64,000 nt of DNA from Streptomyces sp. NBC_01264. GTDB lineage: Bacteria; Actinomycetota; Actinomycetes; Streptomycetales; Streptomycetaceae. Within the stretch, counting starts at the first letter, position 1. The number at the start of each line of letters is the position of its first letter. Under the pieces are notes generated by a model. That model saw only the letters and a list, made by a program, of their open reading frames with translations, had not been told where the DNA came from and ran no database searches. Below, piece by piece: positions 32,901-41,030 of the stretch. A program made the translations under genes and the position numbers. Location of the stretch: the NCBI RefSeq assembly GCF_026340675.1, contig NZ_JAPEOX010000001.1, positions 3,162,001-3,226,000 on the forward strand, in the 5' to 3' direction.

Positions 32901-34762
32901 TCGCCCGACAGGTGATCCGGGGTGGCGGGGCGTGTGTCCGGCGTGCCGCGGCCGGCCCGTGCGTGTGCCTCGGCGGCCTCCTGCGACAGCCGGGTCTTGC
33001 CGGCGCCGCCGGGTCCGAGCAGGGTGACGAGCCGGGACCGGGCGAGGTCGTCGCCGATGACCCGGATGTCCTCTTCCCGCCCGACGAAGGTGGTCAGCCG
33101 CATCCGCAGGTTTCCCGCGCCCGCACCGGGCGGCACGTGCCCGGCCCCGGCCCCGTAGGGGTACCCATTCCCCGGCCCGGCTCCGTACGGGTCTACGCTC
33201 CCCGGCCAGGCCGGACCGGAGCCCCCGCTCGGTCCGGTGGTACGGCGGGAGCCCGAACCGTCAGGTCCGGACGCGTAGCCGGAGCCCGTACCGGCAGGCC
33301 CGGGCGCGTAGCCAGAACCCGAACCGGCAGGCCCCGCCGCATAGCCAGAACCCGAACCGGCAGGCCCCGCCGGGTGGCCGGAGCTCGAACCATCAGGTCC
33401 GTCCCCGATGCCGGAGCCCGATGCACCAGTTCCCGCCGCGTAGCCCGAGCTCGAACCGTCAGGTCCCGCCGCGTGGTCGGCGGCCCGGTCCGGACGGGCC
33501 GAGTCGTCGGAGTTCGCCCGGTCGGGGCCGGACGGGAGCGCAGTGGTGGTCCCGGGCTGCGCAGCACGGGGCGTCCCGTCCCCGGACGGTGCCGGGCGGG
33601 ACCGGTCCGGCTCGGCCGGGGCGGTGGGCCCGCCGTGCCGGCCGAGGCCCGGTCCGGGGGTGGCGGAGGCGGGGCCGGCGGAGGCGGAGTCAGCAGAGGT
33701 AGCGGCAGAGGCGCCGGGCGTGTTCCCCGCGAAGGCGTCGGCCCCGCCCGGCTTCACCCGGCCGGTCAAGGGCGCGGCGGCTTCGCCGGGGCCCCCGTCA
33801 GGACCGGATCCGGCCTGCCCGGTCCCGGCCGGCCGTCCGGACCGCTCCGGCCCGGGGACCGACTCGGAGCGCTCGGAACCAGCCGCCGATTCGGTGTAGC
33901 CAGGGCCCGCCGTCGCGGCGGCGTACCCAGAGCCCACCATCGTGTCGGCGTACCCGGGGCCCACTGCCGTGTCGGCGCGCTCGGGGCCCGCCGTCACATC
34001 GGTGTACCCGGGGCCCGTCGTCGGACGTGCCCGGCCGGGGCCGGGTGTCGGGGGTGTCGGCGACAGCAGGGCCGCGTGGAGCATGCGCAGGGCGGGGCCC
34101 GGGGTGGTGCCCAGGCGGGTGGCCAGGTCCCGGCGGACCTCGTCATAAGCGGCCAGCGCCTCCGCCGGGCGCCCCGCGTCGCCCAGCGCGCGGATCCGGA
34201 GGGCCTGCAGGGGTTCGTCCAGCGGCAGCTCCGCGCACAGCGCGGTCAGCTCTGGCAGGGCCCGCCCGGCCTCCCCCAGCGCCAGCGCCGCGTGCAGGCG
34301 GCCCCGGCGCGCGTCCAGCCGTAGCGCCTGCCAGCGGGCGGCCTCCGGCCCGGAACCCGGCAGGGAGCTCAACGGTTCGCCCCGCCACAGGGCGAGCGCC
34401 TCGTCGTACAGGGCGGCCGCCTCCGCCGGGGCGGCCTGCGCCGCGGACCGCGCGAGCCGCTCGAAGCGGTACAGGTCGATGTCGTCCCGATCGGCGACGA
34501 GCCGGTAGCCGCCCTCCCCGGACCCCACCGCCTCGCGCCCCAGCGCCCTCCGCAGCCGCCCCACCAGCGCCTGGAGCGCCGCGGGGCCGTCCGCGGGCGG
34601 GTCGCCGTCCCACACCTCGTCGATGAGCGAGGCCACCGGCACCGGCCGCCCCGGCCGCAGTGCGAGCGCGGTCAGGAGCGCGCGCAGCCGCGCTCCGCCG
34701 ACCGGGACCGTACTCCCGTCGTCGCGGATGGCCTGGGTGGTGCCGAGCATCGCGTAACGCAC
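29939..34762 (-). CDS. BTAD-STAND transcriptional regulator (SARP-like) with large low-complexity expansions
   Basis: 1607 residues from GTG 34762; GTG CGT TAC GCG ATG gives the family start VRYAMLGTTQAIRDD. An OmpR-type DNA-binding domain and bacterial transcriptional activation domain fill residues 1-235 (LRALLTALALRPGRPVPVAS, LVGRLRRALG, YDEVRRDLATRLGTTPGPAL). A low-complexity linker (236-553) is built of Gly-Pro-Ser-Gly-Tyr repeats. The STAND ATPase starts LTTFVGREEDI; P-loop GPGGAGKTRL begins at 583. A second low-complexity block (about 608-822) then interrupts the fold before WFVELAPVDD. Walker B is MLLILDNCEHV, followed by ATSREPLGVPGE, a winged helix, and TPR-like repeats to the end. 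Relatives are usually near 1000-1100 residues. It probably senses a signal and activates nearby genes; targets unknown. Confidence 0.88.
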   Translation of the reverse strand: MRYAMLGTTQAIRDDGSTVPVGGARLRALLTALALRPGRPVPVASLIDEVWDGDPPADGPAALQALVGRLRRALGREAVGSGEGGYRLVADRDDIDLYRFERLARSAAQAAPAEAAALYDEALALWRGEPLSSLPGSGPEAARWQALRLDARRGRLHAALALGEAGRALPELTALCAELPLDEPLQALRIRALGDAGRPAEALAAYDEVRRDLATRLGTTPGPALRMLHAALLSPTPPTPGPGRARPTTGPGYTDVTAGPERADTAVGPGYADTMVGSGYAAATAGPGYTESAAGSERSESVPGPERSGRPAGTGQAGSGPDGGPGEAAAPLTGRVKPGGADAFAGNTPGASAATSADSASAGPASATPGPGLGRHGGPTAPAEPDRSRPAPSGDGTPRAAQPGTTTALPSGPDRANSDDSARPDRAADHAAGPDGSSSGYAAGTGASGSGIGDGPDGSSSGHPAGPAGSGSGYAAGPAGSGSGYAPGPAGTGSGYASGPDGSGSRRTTGPSGGSGPAWPGSVDPYGAGPGNGYPYGAGAGHVPPGAGAGNLRMRLTTFVGREEDIRVIGDDLARSRLVTLLGPGGAGKTRLSQEAAEAHARAGRGTPDTRPATPDHLSGDPAQASSGPATPEHLSGGPAPAGSGPAATGPGPAAGASVPAAPGGSTSAFGGPDTAPGGSAYAFGGPGAAPGVAASAFGGPGAAPGGSTSAFSGPAAAPGGSTSALGRPDTAPGGPGPATTGRGPGAGACTPGGPGGSASAFGGPGAAPGGSASAFGGPGAAPGGSTSALGRPDTAPGGSTSAPSGPASAPGGPASAPGGGSAWGDGVWFVELAPVDDPEDVPEAVLAALGARETKLRGGSAEEMRALTERADSPLDRLAEHCARRRMLLILDNCEHVVDAAARLAEEVLARCPGVQILATSREPLGVPGETLRPVEPLPDPVALRLLDDRGAAARAGFTVDEDPAAAVEICRRLDGMPLAIELAAARLRLLTPRQIADRLDDRFRLLTGGSRTHLPRQQTLRAVVDWSWDLLDEPERAVLRRLSVFAGGCDLDAAEAVCTDAAEGLDAADLLGSLVDKSLVVAAPDGPAGMRYRLLETVAEYASDRLTEAGGDRDRTERRHLAHYRELARTTEPLLRGHGQRAAADRIATEYENLRTALRRAVATRDAGEVLCLLHSLAWYWQMHDLRAEIRHWAEAAAALGPDPFAEPVVPAEPVHERIVDTPPPYEGELLTEAWRGVQLLLLSSRDHHHENWADPGIRAQVARMNAVYRPGLPQTCRTPASLWIFAVMISGEPDLLLTVAVETVKTARALGYRWELAAALQLRANILANRADWADDAARDAEESLALYAALGDDWGCAEALSARAEARERYGEYALAAADYRAAIEHAGRLGAKAQVSVLRVRMAGALAEDGHLEEAEEILTSLLGGSLAQFGDEAVPAGRMFLATVYGRTGRVAEARAQLQSLRDDFASGAFAIFDGFLLGILAWLDNEEGKYEDALGMTRAAMENVQDPLALMIAPHMRITYLVTAARALTGLGGPRRERDAARLLGAYRALVPPGHHPVVIERADAEFVEHRCRAELGTAAYEAAYAEGGGLTLEEATALI
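32297..32940 (-). repeat. Degenerate tandem repeat inserted within the STAND ATPase coding region
   Basis: On the coding strand this stretch reads as imperfect repeats of PGGSTSAFGGPxxA-type units (also GGPGAAPGGSASAFGGPGAA and GRPDTAPGGS). At DNA level it is a patchwork of ggggccgcc and gaaggcgga words with unit lengths near 36-45 bp. Frame is kept throughout. Homologous regulators run almost directly from the P-loop helix to the WFVEL strand, so the block looks like an in-frame expansion. Confidence 0.75.
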
Positions 34763-34822
34763 CGGCCCATTGTCTCCGGCCCGGGGGCCCACCGGGCGCC
34801 GCCTCCGGGATAGGTTCGCCGC

Positions 34823-35647
34823 ATGGGTTTCCAGGGCAGTCGCAACCGTAGCCACGACCGCACTCACGACCGCGGCGACCGGCGGATCAGTCCCGTCTTC
34901 CTCGGCATCTTCGCCGTCATGGCGGTGACGGGATGGGCCGTGTGGACGGAGTACGCGACCAGCACCGGTCTGGCCGTCTTCCTCTTCGTCACGTCGGCCT
35001 GGATCGTCTCCCTGTGCCTGCACGAGTACGCGCACGCCCGCACCGCCCTGCACAGCGGCGATCTCAGCGTCGGCGCGAAGGGCTACCTGACGCTGAATCC
35101 CCTCAAGTACACGCACGCGCTGCTCAGCATCGTCCTGCCGGTCCTCTTCGTGATCATGGGCGGGCTGGGTCTCCCCGGCGGCGCGGTGTACATCGAGCGC
35201 GACCGCATCGAGGGCCGGTGGCGGCACAGCCTCATCTCGGCGGCCGGCCCGCTGACGAACGTCGCCTTCGCGGCCGTCTGCACGGCCCCGTTCTGGCTGA
35301 ACGCCCTGGACGGGGTCCCGATCCCGTTCCGCTTCGCGCTCGGCTTCCTGGCGCTGCTCCAGGTCTCGGCGGCGATCCTGAACTTCCTGCCGGTCCCTGG
35401 CCTGGACGGCTACGGCATCATCGAGCCCTGGCTCTCCCACCGGTTCCGCCGCCAGGTGGCGCCGCTGGCGCCGTTCGGCCTGCTGGCCGTCTTCGCGCTG
35501 CTGTGGATCCCGGAGATCAACGCGTACTTCTTCGACGCGGTGTACGCCGTGCTGTCGGCGCTGGGCGTGAGCGACCTGGAGGCCTACTGCGGCCGCGACC
35601 TCTACCAGTTCTGGCGGGACACCAACGGCCTCTGCCAGACCTCGTAA
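34823..35647 (+). CDS. M50-family site-2-protease-like membrane metallopeptidase
   Basis: 274 residues, five or six membrane helices. The zinc site HEYAH (His67, Glu68, His71) in VSLCLHEYAHARTAL and the second motif NFLPVPGLDGYGI (about 187-199, Asp195 as third ligand) define a site-2 protease fold. The N-terminal 20 residues are His/Arg/Asp-rich (SRNRSHDRTHDRGDRR). No PDZ domain is seen, as in compact S2P members. Such enzymes cleave membrane-bound regulators; no partner is obvious here. It is divergent from the BTAD-STAND regulator with only 60 nt between starts. Confidence 0.92.
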   Translation: MGFQGSRNRSHDRTHDRGDRRISPVFLGIFAVMAVTGWAVWTEYATSTGLAVFLFVTSAWIVSLCLHEYAHARTALHSGDLSVGAKGYLTLNPLKYTHALLSIVLPVLFVIMGGLGLPGGAVYIERDRIEGRWRHSLISAAGPLTNVAFAAVCTAPFWLNALDGVPIPFRFALGFLALLQVSAAILNFLPVPGLDGYGIIEPWLSHRFRRQVAPLAPFGLLAVFALLWIPEINAYFFDAVYAVLSALGVSDLEAYCGRDLYQFWRDTNGLCQTS

Positions 35648-35698
35648 CCGGCGGCTCGGAGGCCCGGAGGCCCGACCCCCGGCCCCGGCCCCGGCGTC

Positions 35699-35893
35699 CT
35701 AGGCCGCGGCGCGGGCCGCCGCCGCGGCCTTCTCGATCTTGGCCTTGCGCACGTAGAACCACGCCATGTTGGACGTGATGCCCGCCATGAACACCCACAC
35801 GATCCCGAGCAGGCTGCCCTCGACGAAGGACACCACGGCGGCGGCCACGGCGAGGACGCAGAGGACGACGGCGAACACGGCAAGGCGGGGCAT
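35699..35893 (-). CDS. Small two-helix membrane protein
   Basis: 64 residues: LAVFAVVLCVLAVAAAVVSF then SLLGIVWVFMAGITSNMAWF, two membrane helices, and a basic/Ala-rich tail (YVRKAKIEKAAAAARAAA). An SD (gaggag-like, reverse strand of ctcctc at about 35900) precedes ATG 35893. Homologues are annotated as hypothetical in Streptomyces. No function can be given. The adjacent gap up to 36066 (173 nt) shows only promoter-like sequence. Confidence 0.75.
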   Translation of the reverse strand: MPRLAVFAVVLCVLAVAAAVVSFVEGSLLGIVWVFMAGITSNMAWFYVRKAKIEKAAAAARAAA

Positions 35894-36066
35894 GGCGAAG
35901 GCTCCTCGAAGACACTGAAGCGGTTCAAGCCCCTCCAGTGTCCCCCATGCCCCGCCGTGCTCCCGTCCGGCCCATTTCCGCCATCCCGTGATCTTTTCCT
36001 CCTCCCGCCGCTACGGTTCGCCGAGACGCACCGCTCAGAGGGGTGCGGAAGGACCGGGGGTAGGAC

Positions 36067-38175
36067 ATGCAAGAGATCCCGAAGGGCGCGAACGTCAGCC
36101 TGACCGCCCTCAGCGAGGACGCCGGGGCGGTCGTCGTGAGCCTGGGCTGGAGCAGCGCTTCGGGAGCCGGCGACGCCGACGTCTCGGTGCTGTTGCTGGA
36201 CGAGAACGGCAAGATCCGTGACGAGAACGACTTCTACTTCTACAACAACCCCGCTGCCGCCGACGGGAGCGTGCAGCTGCTGGGCAAGGTCCCGACCGAC
36301 AACGGCGACGAGGACCGCATCAGCGTGGACCTGACGGCGGTCCCGGAGGGGGTCGCGCGGATCGTCGTGGCGGCCAGCCGATACGCCGGCGCGCGCTTCG
36401 GAGACCTCGACGACCTGCGGATGACGGTCGCGGACCGGTCCGGGGAACCGCTGGTCGGCTACTCCATCGAGGACGCGGGCGTGGAGACCGCCTTCATCTT
36501 CGGCGAGCTGTACCGGCGGGGCGAGGAGTGGAAGTTCCGCGCGGTCGGCCAGGGGTACGAGACCGGCCTCGCGGGACTGGCCACGGACTTCGGCATCCCG
36601 GTGCTGGAGGACTCCGAGGAAGCGGAGGAGGCCGGCGAGACGGGGCCGGCGGGGGAAGGGGATCCGGCGGCGGCCGGTGAACCGGCGCAGGCCCCGGCCG
36701 CCGTGCCCGTCACCGGACCCGGCGCCGAACCCTTCGCGGAGCCCACGCCCACGCCCACGCCCACGCCCACGGCCGCGTCCGCGTCCGTCGAGACCGCCGA
36801 GGCCGCCGCCCCCGTCGCCGTACCGGCGCAGACCCGCGGCCGGGGCCCCCGTACGACCAGGAAGAAGGTCACCCTGCCCAAGGTGGCCAAGAAGTCCCTC
36901 GCCGAGAACGAGTCCTGGAGCCAGGCCCGTCTCTTCCCCGTCCCCTCCCTCAAGAGCGACCGGGAACGGGAGGTGCGCGCCACCTCGGTCCTGCTGTCGG
37001 TCATGGCCCAGGTACCGGAGTTCGGCCGCCGCCTCACCGCCGGGTTCGGCGCGCCCGCCGGACGGATGCAGACCTTCACGGAGGTCTCCCTCCCCCACGG
37101 GGACACCCCGCGACGGCCGGACGGGGTGATCCGGGTGGAGCGCGCGGGCAAGCTGTGGACGGCGCTCGTGGAGACGAAGACGAACGGCAACCCGCTCAAG
37201 GCGGAGCAGGTCCAGGCGTACATGGACATCGCCGCGCGCCGCGGCTACGAGGCCGTGATCACCCTCTCCAACGACGTGGCCCTGGAGGGCCGCCCCATGG
37301 TGGAGGTGAAGATCGACGGCCGGCGCAAGCACAAGGTCAGCCTCTGGCACCTGTCCTGGGCCGAGGTCGCCCATCAGGCGCAGCTGCTGATCCGGCACGA
37401 GGGCGTGGGCAACGCCGCGCACGCCTGGCTCCTCCAGGAACTCCTGGAGTACCTGCGGCACGAGCAGTCCGGCTGCCACGGGTTCCAGAACATGGGCGCC
37501 GCGTGGGTGCCCGTACGCAAGGGCATCGAGGACGAGACCCTCGGCCTCGGGGACGCCCGGACCGTGGAGGTCGTGGAGAGCTGGGAGCGGCTGATCCGGC
37601 AGGTCTGTCTGCGGCTCGGCGGGGAGCTCGGGCAGAAGGCGCTGCCGGTGCAGCGGGCCCGGCGGGGCAGTGATCCGCAGGCACGGCGGGTCGCCGCGGC
37701 GGACCGGCTGTGCGCGGACGGGAAGCTCTCCGCGGAGCTGCGCGTCGACGGCACCAGCAGTGTCATCGCGGTGAGCGCCGACCTCAGGACCTCCAAGGTC
37801 CGGACGTCCGTCGACGTGCCGGCGCCGGAGGGCGCGTACCCGCTGGTCATGGTGAAGCGGCTGCTCAGGCTGCTCGACGGGGCTCCGGCGGACCTGCACG
37901 TGGAGAGCCTCGTCGAACTGGGGCCGGGCGCCGGGCCGGGGAGCGGGCCGCGCGGGACGCTGGAGCGGTTGCGGCCCGAGCCGGGCGACCTGCTGCCCGT
38001 GGACGGCTCGGCCGTCGTCGGCTTCCGGCTGTCGCTGCTCAAGGGCATGGGGAGCACGCGGGGGAACACGGAGTCCGGGTTCATCCGCAGCGTGGACGAT
38101 GCCGTGGAGCGCTTCTACCACGGTGTGGTGGCGCAGCTGGGCCCGATCGAGGGCCGCGGCGGGCGGCGCGGCTGA
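36067..38175 (+). CDS. TerD-domain protein fused to a PD-(D/E)XK-like nuclease domain
   Basis: 702 residues. Residues 1-190 form a TerD domain: MQEIPKGANVSLTALSEDAG, VVSLGWSSASGAGDADVSVL, the Ca2+-binding pattern LLDENGKIRDENDFYFYNN, RISVDLTAVPEGVARIVVAA and VETAFIFGELYRRGEEWKFR. A Pro/Ala/Glu linker with a PTPTPTPT repeat (36745-36772) follows. Residues about 280-460 contain RPDGVIRV (Asp352), ALVETKTNG (Glu369-x-Lys371) and KAEQVQAYMD, the layout of the PD-(D/E)XK nuclease core (D, ExK, Q), then VITLSNDV. The C-terminal 230 residues are alpha/beta and end VERFYHGVVAQLGPIEG. TerD proteins respond to tellurite, metal and DNA-damage stress; the nuclease call is from motifs only. It stands alone and is followed by a terminator hairpin. 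Confidence 0.85.
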   Translation: MQEIPKGANVSLTALSEDAGAVVVSLGWSSASGAGDADVSVLLLDENGKIRDENDFYFYNNPAAADGSVQLLGKVPTDNGDEDRISVDLTAVPEGVARIVVAASRYAGARFGDLDDLRMTVADRSGEPLVGYSIEDAGVETAFIFGELYRRGEEWKFRAVGQGYETGLAGLATDFGIPVLEDSEEAEEAGETGPAGEGDPAAAGEPAQAPAAVPVTGPGAEPFAEPTPTPTPTPTAASASVETAEAAAPVAVPAQTRGRGPRTTRKKVTLPKVAKKSLAENESWSQARLFPVPSLKSDREREVRATSVLLSVMAQVPEFGRRLTAGFGAPAGRMQTFTEVSLPHGDTPRRPDGVIRVERAGKLWTALVETKTNGNPLKAEQVQAYMDIAARRGYEAVITLSNDVALEGRPMVEVKIDGRRKHKVSLWHLSWAEVAHQAQLLIRHEGVGNAAHAWLLQELLEYLRHEQSGCHGFQNMGAAWVPVRKGIEDETLGLGDARTVEVVESWERLIRQVCLRLGGELGQKALPVQRARRGSDPQARRVAAADRLCADGKLSAELRVDGTSSVIAVSADLRTSKVRTSVDVPAPEGAYPLVMVKRLLRLLDGAPADLHVESLVELGPGAGPGSGPRGTLERLRPEPGDLLPVDGSAVVGFRLSLLKGMGSTRGNTESGFIRSVDDAVERFYHGVVAQLGPIEGRGGRRG

Positions 38176-38195
38176 GGGGACGGGACGGACGCGGT

Positions 38196-38228
38196 GCCAC
38201 CCGTCCGCCGACCCGTCGGACGGGTGGC
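38196..38228. terminator. Bidirectional terminator between TerD-fusion and F420 reductase genes
   Basis: GCCACCCGTCC (38196-38206) and its complement GGACGGGTGGC (38218-38228) form an 11-bp stem with an 11-nt loop between two convergent genes. Confidence 0.7.
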
Positions 38229-38262
38229 GGGGCGGGTGGCCCGGGGCGGGTGGCCCGGGGGG

Positions 38263-38988
38263 TCAGACGTCCGTGATGCGCAGGCCTGCGTGGGCCTTGT
38301 AGCGGCGGTTGGTGGAGATCAGGTTGGCCACCAGGGACTCGACCTGGTGGGCGTTGCGCAGGCGGCCCGCGAAGACGCCGCGCATGCCCGGGATCCGGCC
38401 GGCGAGGGCCTGGACGATGTCGGTGTCGGCGCGGACCTCGCCGAGGACCATCACGTCGGTGTCGATCTCGTCGATCGACTCGTCCTGGAGGAGCACCGCC
38501 GAGAGGTGGTGGAAGGCGGCCGTGACGCGGGAGTCCGGCAGGAGGGCGGCGGCCTGCTGGGCGGCGCTGCCCTCCTCGACCTGGAGGGCGTACGCGCCCT
38601 GCTTGTCGAAGCCGAGCGGGTTGACGCAGTCGACCACGAGCTTGCCGGCGAGGTCCTCGCGCAGCGATTCCAGGGTCTTGGCGTGGCCCTCCCACGGCAC
38701 CGCGATGATCACGACGTCGCTGCGGCGCGCGCACTCGGCGTTGTCCGCGCCCTCCACCCCGAGGCCGAGCTCGTCGGCGGCGGTCCGCGCGCGGTCGGCG
38801 GCGCGGGAGCCGATGATCACCTTCTGGCCGGCCCGGGCGAGCCGGTAGGCGAGGCCCCGGCCCTGGTCGCCGGTACCGCCGAGGACGCCTACGACGAGGC
38901 CGGACACGTCGGGGAGGTCCCACGGGTCCTTCGCGGGGGCCTTGGCGGGGGCCTGCGCGGGCTGCTGCGTGCTGTCTGTGGAGGTCAT
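38263..38988 (-). CDS. npdG: NADPH-dependent F420 reductase
   Basis: 241 residues. F420:NADPH oxidoreductase moves hydride between NADPH and coenzyme F420, a cofactor of actinomycetes. The NADP-binding loop VGVLGGTGDQGRGLAYRLA and GSRAADRARTAADELG are characteristic, as are VIIAVPWEGHAKTLESL, VDCVNPLGFD and VTAAFHHLSAVLLQD. The first 30 residues (STQQPAQAPAKAPAKDPWDL) are a nonconserved Ala/Pro extension. ATG 38988 is chosen from homology; the frame is open farther upstream over the divergent gene. No F420-dependent enzyme is adjacent. Confidence 0.92.
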   Translation of the reverse strand: MTSTDSTQQPAQAPAKAPAKDPWDLPDVSGLVVGVLGGTGDQGRGLAYRLARAGQKVIIGSRAADRARTAADELGLGVEGADNAECARRSDVVIIAVPWEGHAKTLESLREDLAGKLVVDCVNPLGFDKQGAYALQVEEGSAAQQAAALLPDSRVTAAFHHLSAVLLQDESIDEIDTDVMVLGEVRADTDIVQALAGRIPGMRGVFAGRLRNAHQVESLVANLISTNRRYKAHAGLRITDV

Positions 38989-39138
38989 GGGGGCGAGGGT
39001 AACCGCGAGATCGTCAGACGCGAATGCGCGGACACTGTGAGATGCGCGAGGAGGCGGACCCGCCGAAGTGGGCGGGACCGGGGAGGGAGATGGGGGGAAG
39101 GGCTCCCGTATGTCCCTTCCATGGGGCAGGATGCCGAT

Positions 39139-39744
39139 ATGGACGCCGTGAGAGTCGCGCTGCTGCGCGAGGTGCTCGCCGGTACGGAGTGGCCCGGCGC
39201 CGCGCGCCGGTTCGCCGGGACGCTGCGGCGGTCGGTCGTTCCGGCCGGCGGGAACCTGCTGCTGGTCGGGACCGAGCAGTACGAGCCCTGGCACCTGGCG
39301 GCGCACCTGGTCGACGAGGCCGCCTGGTCGGGGCTGCCGGAGCTGGCACCCACGCTCGTACGCCACCACGTGCTGCCCGGTGACGCCCCGCACCTGTCGG
39401 TCGGCCTGAGCCGGCTGGAGGCGGCCCGGCGCGGTCACACCCTGCTGGTGGTGGCTCCTGAGCAGCCCGGGGACGGGCTGCTCGAGCGGGTGCACGACGC
39501 CCGGCGCGCGGGGGCGACCGTACTGTCCCTGGACGGCGGGGACCCGGATCTCGGGACGCTGGCGCACGAGGTGCTGTCCGTACCGGCGCAGGCCGCCGAG
39601 CTGGACCTGGACACGGTGCAGCACCTGGTCAGCGCCGCGGCCGGGGAGAACAGCCTGCCGGTGCAGCGCGGGCCGCGGCGGTTCCGTGACCGGCTGGCGC
39701 GGCTGGCCGACCAGCTCGCCGCGCCGCCGCCCAGCCGCTGGTAG
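39139..39744 (+). CDS. Hypothetical protein (SIS-like fold suggested)
   Basis: 201 residues. The middle (GGNLLLVGTEQYEPWHLAAH, HTLLVVAPEQPGDGLLERVH, RRAGATVLSLDGGDPDLGTL) has the alternating strand/helix look of sugar-isomerase (SIS) or Rossmann-like domains, with DLGTLAHEVLSVP similar to SIS phosphosugar-binding proteins. No certain catalytic residue is visible. The C-terminus is basic then Pro-rich (RFRDRLARLADQLAAPPPSR). ATG 39139 has ggcagg (39125-39130) as SD; ATG 39121 is in frame. Conserved-looking in Streptomyces, function unknown. It is convergent with the small gene at 39767. Confidence 0.78.
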   Translation: MDAVRVALLREVLAGTEWPGAARRFAGTLRRSVVPAGGNLLLVGTEQYEPWHLAAHLVDEAAWSGLPELAPTLVRHHVLPGDAPHLSVGLSRLEAARRGHTLLVVAPEQPGDGLLERVHDARRAGATVLSLDGGDPDLGTLAHEVLSVPAQAAELDLDTVQHLVSAAAGENSLPVQRGPRRFRDRLARLADQLAAPPPSRW

Positions 39745-39766
39745 CCGCGGACATGCGCGGCCGTGG

Positions 39767-40006
39767 CTACGGCGCGCCCGTGCCTTCCTCGGACTCGCGC
39801 GTCTTGTCGTTCCATTTGGGGTCGTTCTGCCATTCGAGATTGCGCTCCTGCGCCGTCTCCATGGCGTGGTTCGCCTCTTCGGGTGTCGCGTAGGGCCCGA
39901 AACGGTCCTTCGCCGGGCACTCGGGGCCTTCCTCGACCTTCTTGTGGACCAGGCAGTAGTACCACTCGCCGGGTTTGCCCACCTGGCGCTTCTTGAACAG
40001 GGCCAT
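39767..40006 (-). CDS. Small soluble protein (SPOR-like annotation in relatives)
   Basis: 79 residues, [20 protein letters not shown] then [20 protein letters not shown], ending in a charged tail rich in Glu, Asn and Trp ([18 protein letters not shown]). The segment with [20 protein letters not shown] resembles a short SPOR-type repeat. Two Cys are present. SD GAGAGGAG precedes ATG 40006 at a normal distance, making this a firm start. Convergent with the gene at 39139; divergent from map. Confidence 0.8.
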   Translation of the reverse strand: MALFKKRQVGKPGEWYYCLVHKKVEEGPECPAKDRFGPYATPEEANHAMETAQERNLEWQNDPKWNDKTRESEEGTGAP

Positions 40007-40065
40007 CGTCAGGCTCCTCTCTCTGTCGCCATGCTGCCCCATACCCGCTCGATACACTCGCTCGT

Positions 40066-40923
40066 ATGTCTGGCCAGTCGCTGCTCGTACCAGGCGAGCT
40101 CACTCCCGTCCGTTCCGTTCCCGGAAACATCCGCCGGCCCGAGTACGTGGGCAAGCCCGCGCCCACTCCGTACACCGGACCGGAGGTGCAGACGCCCGAG
40201 ACCATCGAGGCGATGCGCATCGCCGGCCGGATCGCCGCCCAGGCGATGGAAGAGGCCGCCAAGCACATCGCTCCGGGGGTGACCACCGACGAGCTGGACC
40301 GGGTCGCCCACGCATACATGTGCGACCACGGCGCCTACCCCTCGACGCTGGGTTACCGCGGCTTCCCGAAGTCCCTGTGTTCCTCGCTCAACGAGGTGAT
40401 CTGTCACGGGATCCCCGACTCGACCGTCCTGCGGGACGGCGACATCGTCAACCTCGACGTGACCGCGTACATCGGCGGGGTGCACGGCGACAACAACGCC
40501 ACGTACCTGTGCGGCGACGTGGACGAGGAGTCGCGGCTGCTCGTGGAGCGCACCCGCGAGGCCCTGAACCGGGCCATCAAGGCCGTCAGGCCGGGCCGCC
40601 AGATCAACATCATCGGCCGGGTCATCGAGTCGTACGCGAAGCGCTTCGGCTACGGCGTCGTCCGGGACTTCACCGGTCACGGGATCAACTCGTCCTTCCA
40701 CTCCGGCCTGATCGTCCCGCACTACGACAGCCCGCACGCCACCACCGTCATCGAGCCCGGGATGACCTTCACCATCGAGCCGATGCTGACCCTGGGCACC
40801 CACGAGTACGACATGTGGGAGGACGGCTGGACGGTGGTCACGAAGGACCGCAAGCGGACCGCGCAGTTCGAGCACACACTGGTGGTCACGGACACCGGAG
40901 CGGACATCCTGACGCTCCCCTGA
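40066..40923 (+). CDS. map: Type I methionine aminopeptidase
   Basis: 285 residues. Removes the N-terminal Met of nascent proteins. Metal ligands: Asp in [20 protein letters not shown] (two Asp), His in [11 protein letters not shown], Glu in [11 protein letters not shown] and Glu in [10 protein letters not shown]. The residues 1-40 ([20 protein letters not shown]) are the N-terminal extension with Pro-rich motif seen in actinobacterial MetAPs. Length is normal for this class (Map-1c-like). The gene lies alone upstream of the iron island. The 76 nt after it before the iron box contain only weak hairpins. Confidence 0.97.
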   Translation: MSGQSLLVPGELTPVRSVPGNIRRPEYVGKPAPTPYTGPEVQTPETIEAMRIAGRIAAQAMEEAAKHIAPGVTTDELDRVAHAYMCDHGAYPSTLGYRGFPKSLCSSLNEVICHGIPDSTVLRDGDIVNLDVTAYIGGVHGDNNATYLCGDVDEESRLLVERTREALNRAIKAVRPGRQINIIGRVIESYAKRFGYGVVRDFTGHGINSSFHSGLIVPHYDSPHATTVIEPGMTFTIEPMLTLGTHEYDMWEDGWTVVTKDRKRTAQFEHTLVVTDTGADILTLP

Positions 40924-40999
40924 GCATCCCTGGGCATCCCCTGGGCAGAAGAACCGACCTCGCGGAGGCTTTTGCCGACAAGGCGTCGGGAACACATTG

Positions 41000-41017
41000 A
41001 CTTAGGCAAGCCTAAGT
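41000..41017. promoter_or_regulatory. Iron box (DmdR1/IdeR-type operator) of heme oxygenase gene
   Basis: ACTTAGGC-AA-GCCTAAGT is a perfect dyad with 8-bp arms that matches the consensus TTAGGTTAGGC..CTAA of the actinobacterial iron-dependent repressor DmdR1/DtxR. It sits 78 nt before the heme oxygenase start, so transcription should be induced by iron starvation. Confidence 0.8.
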
Positions 41018-41030
41018 AGGAGGATCGGGC

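Noticed and set aside
32297..32940. CRISPR or minisatellite outside genes
   Set aside because: Repeats are imperfect, in frame, and lie inside a coding region.
30032..34324. Open frame of over 1400 codons on the plus strand
   Set aside because: It is the high-GC antisense shadow of the regulator gene; its composition is Gly/Ala/Pro/Arg-rich with no domain.
29939..35440. Longer form of the BTAD-STAND regulator starting near 35440
   Set aside because: The extra 226 residues are antisense to the M50 protease gene and unlike any domain; homology starts at GTG 34762.
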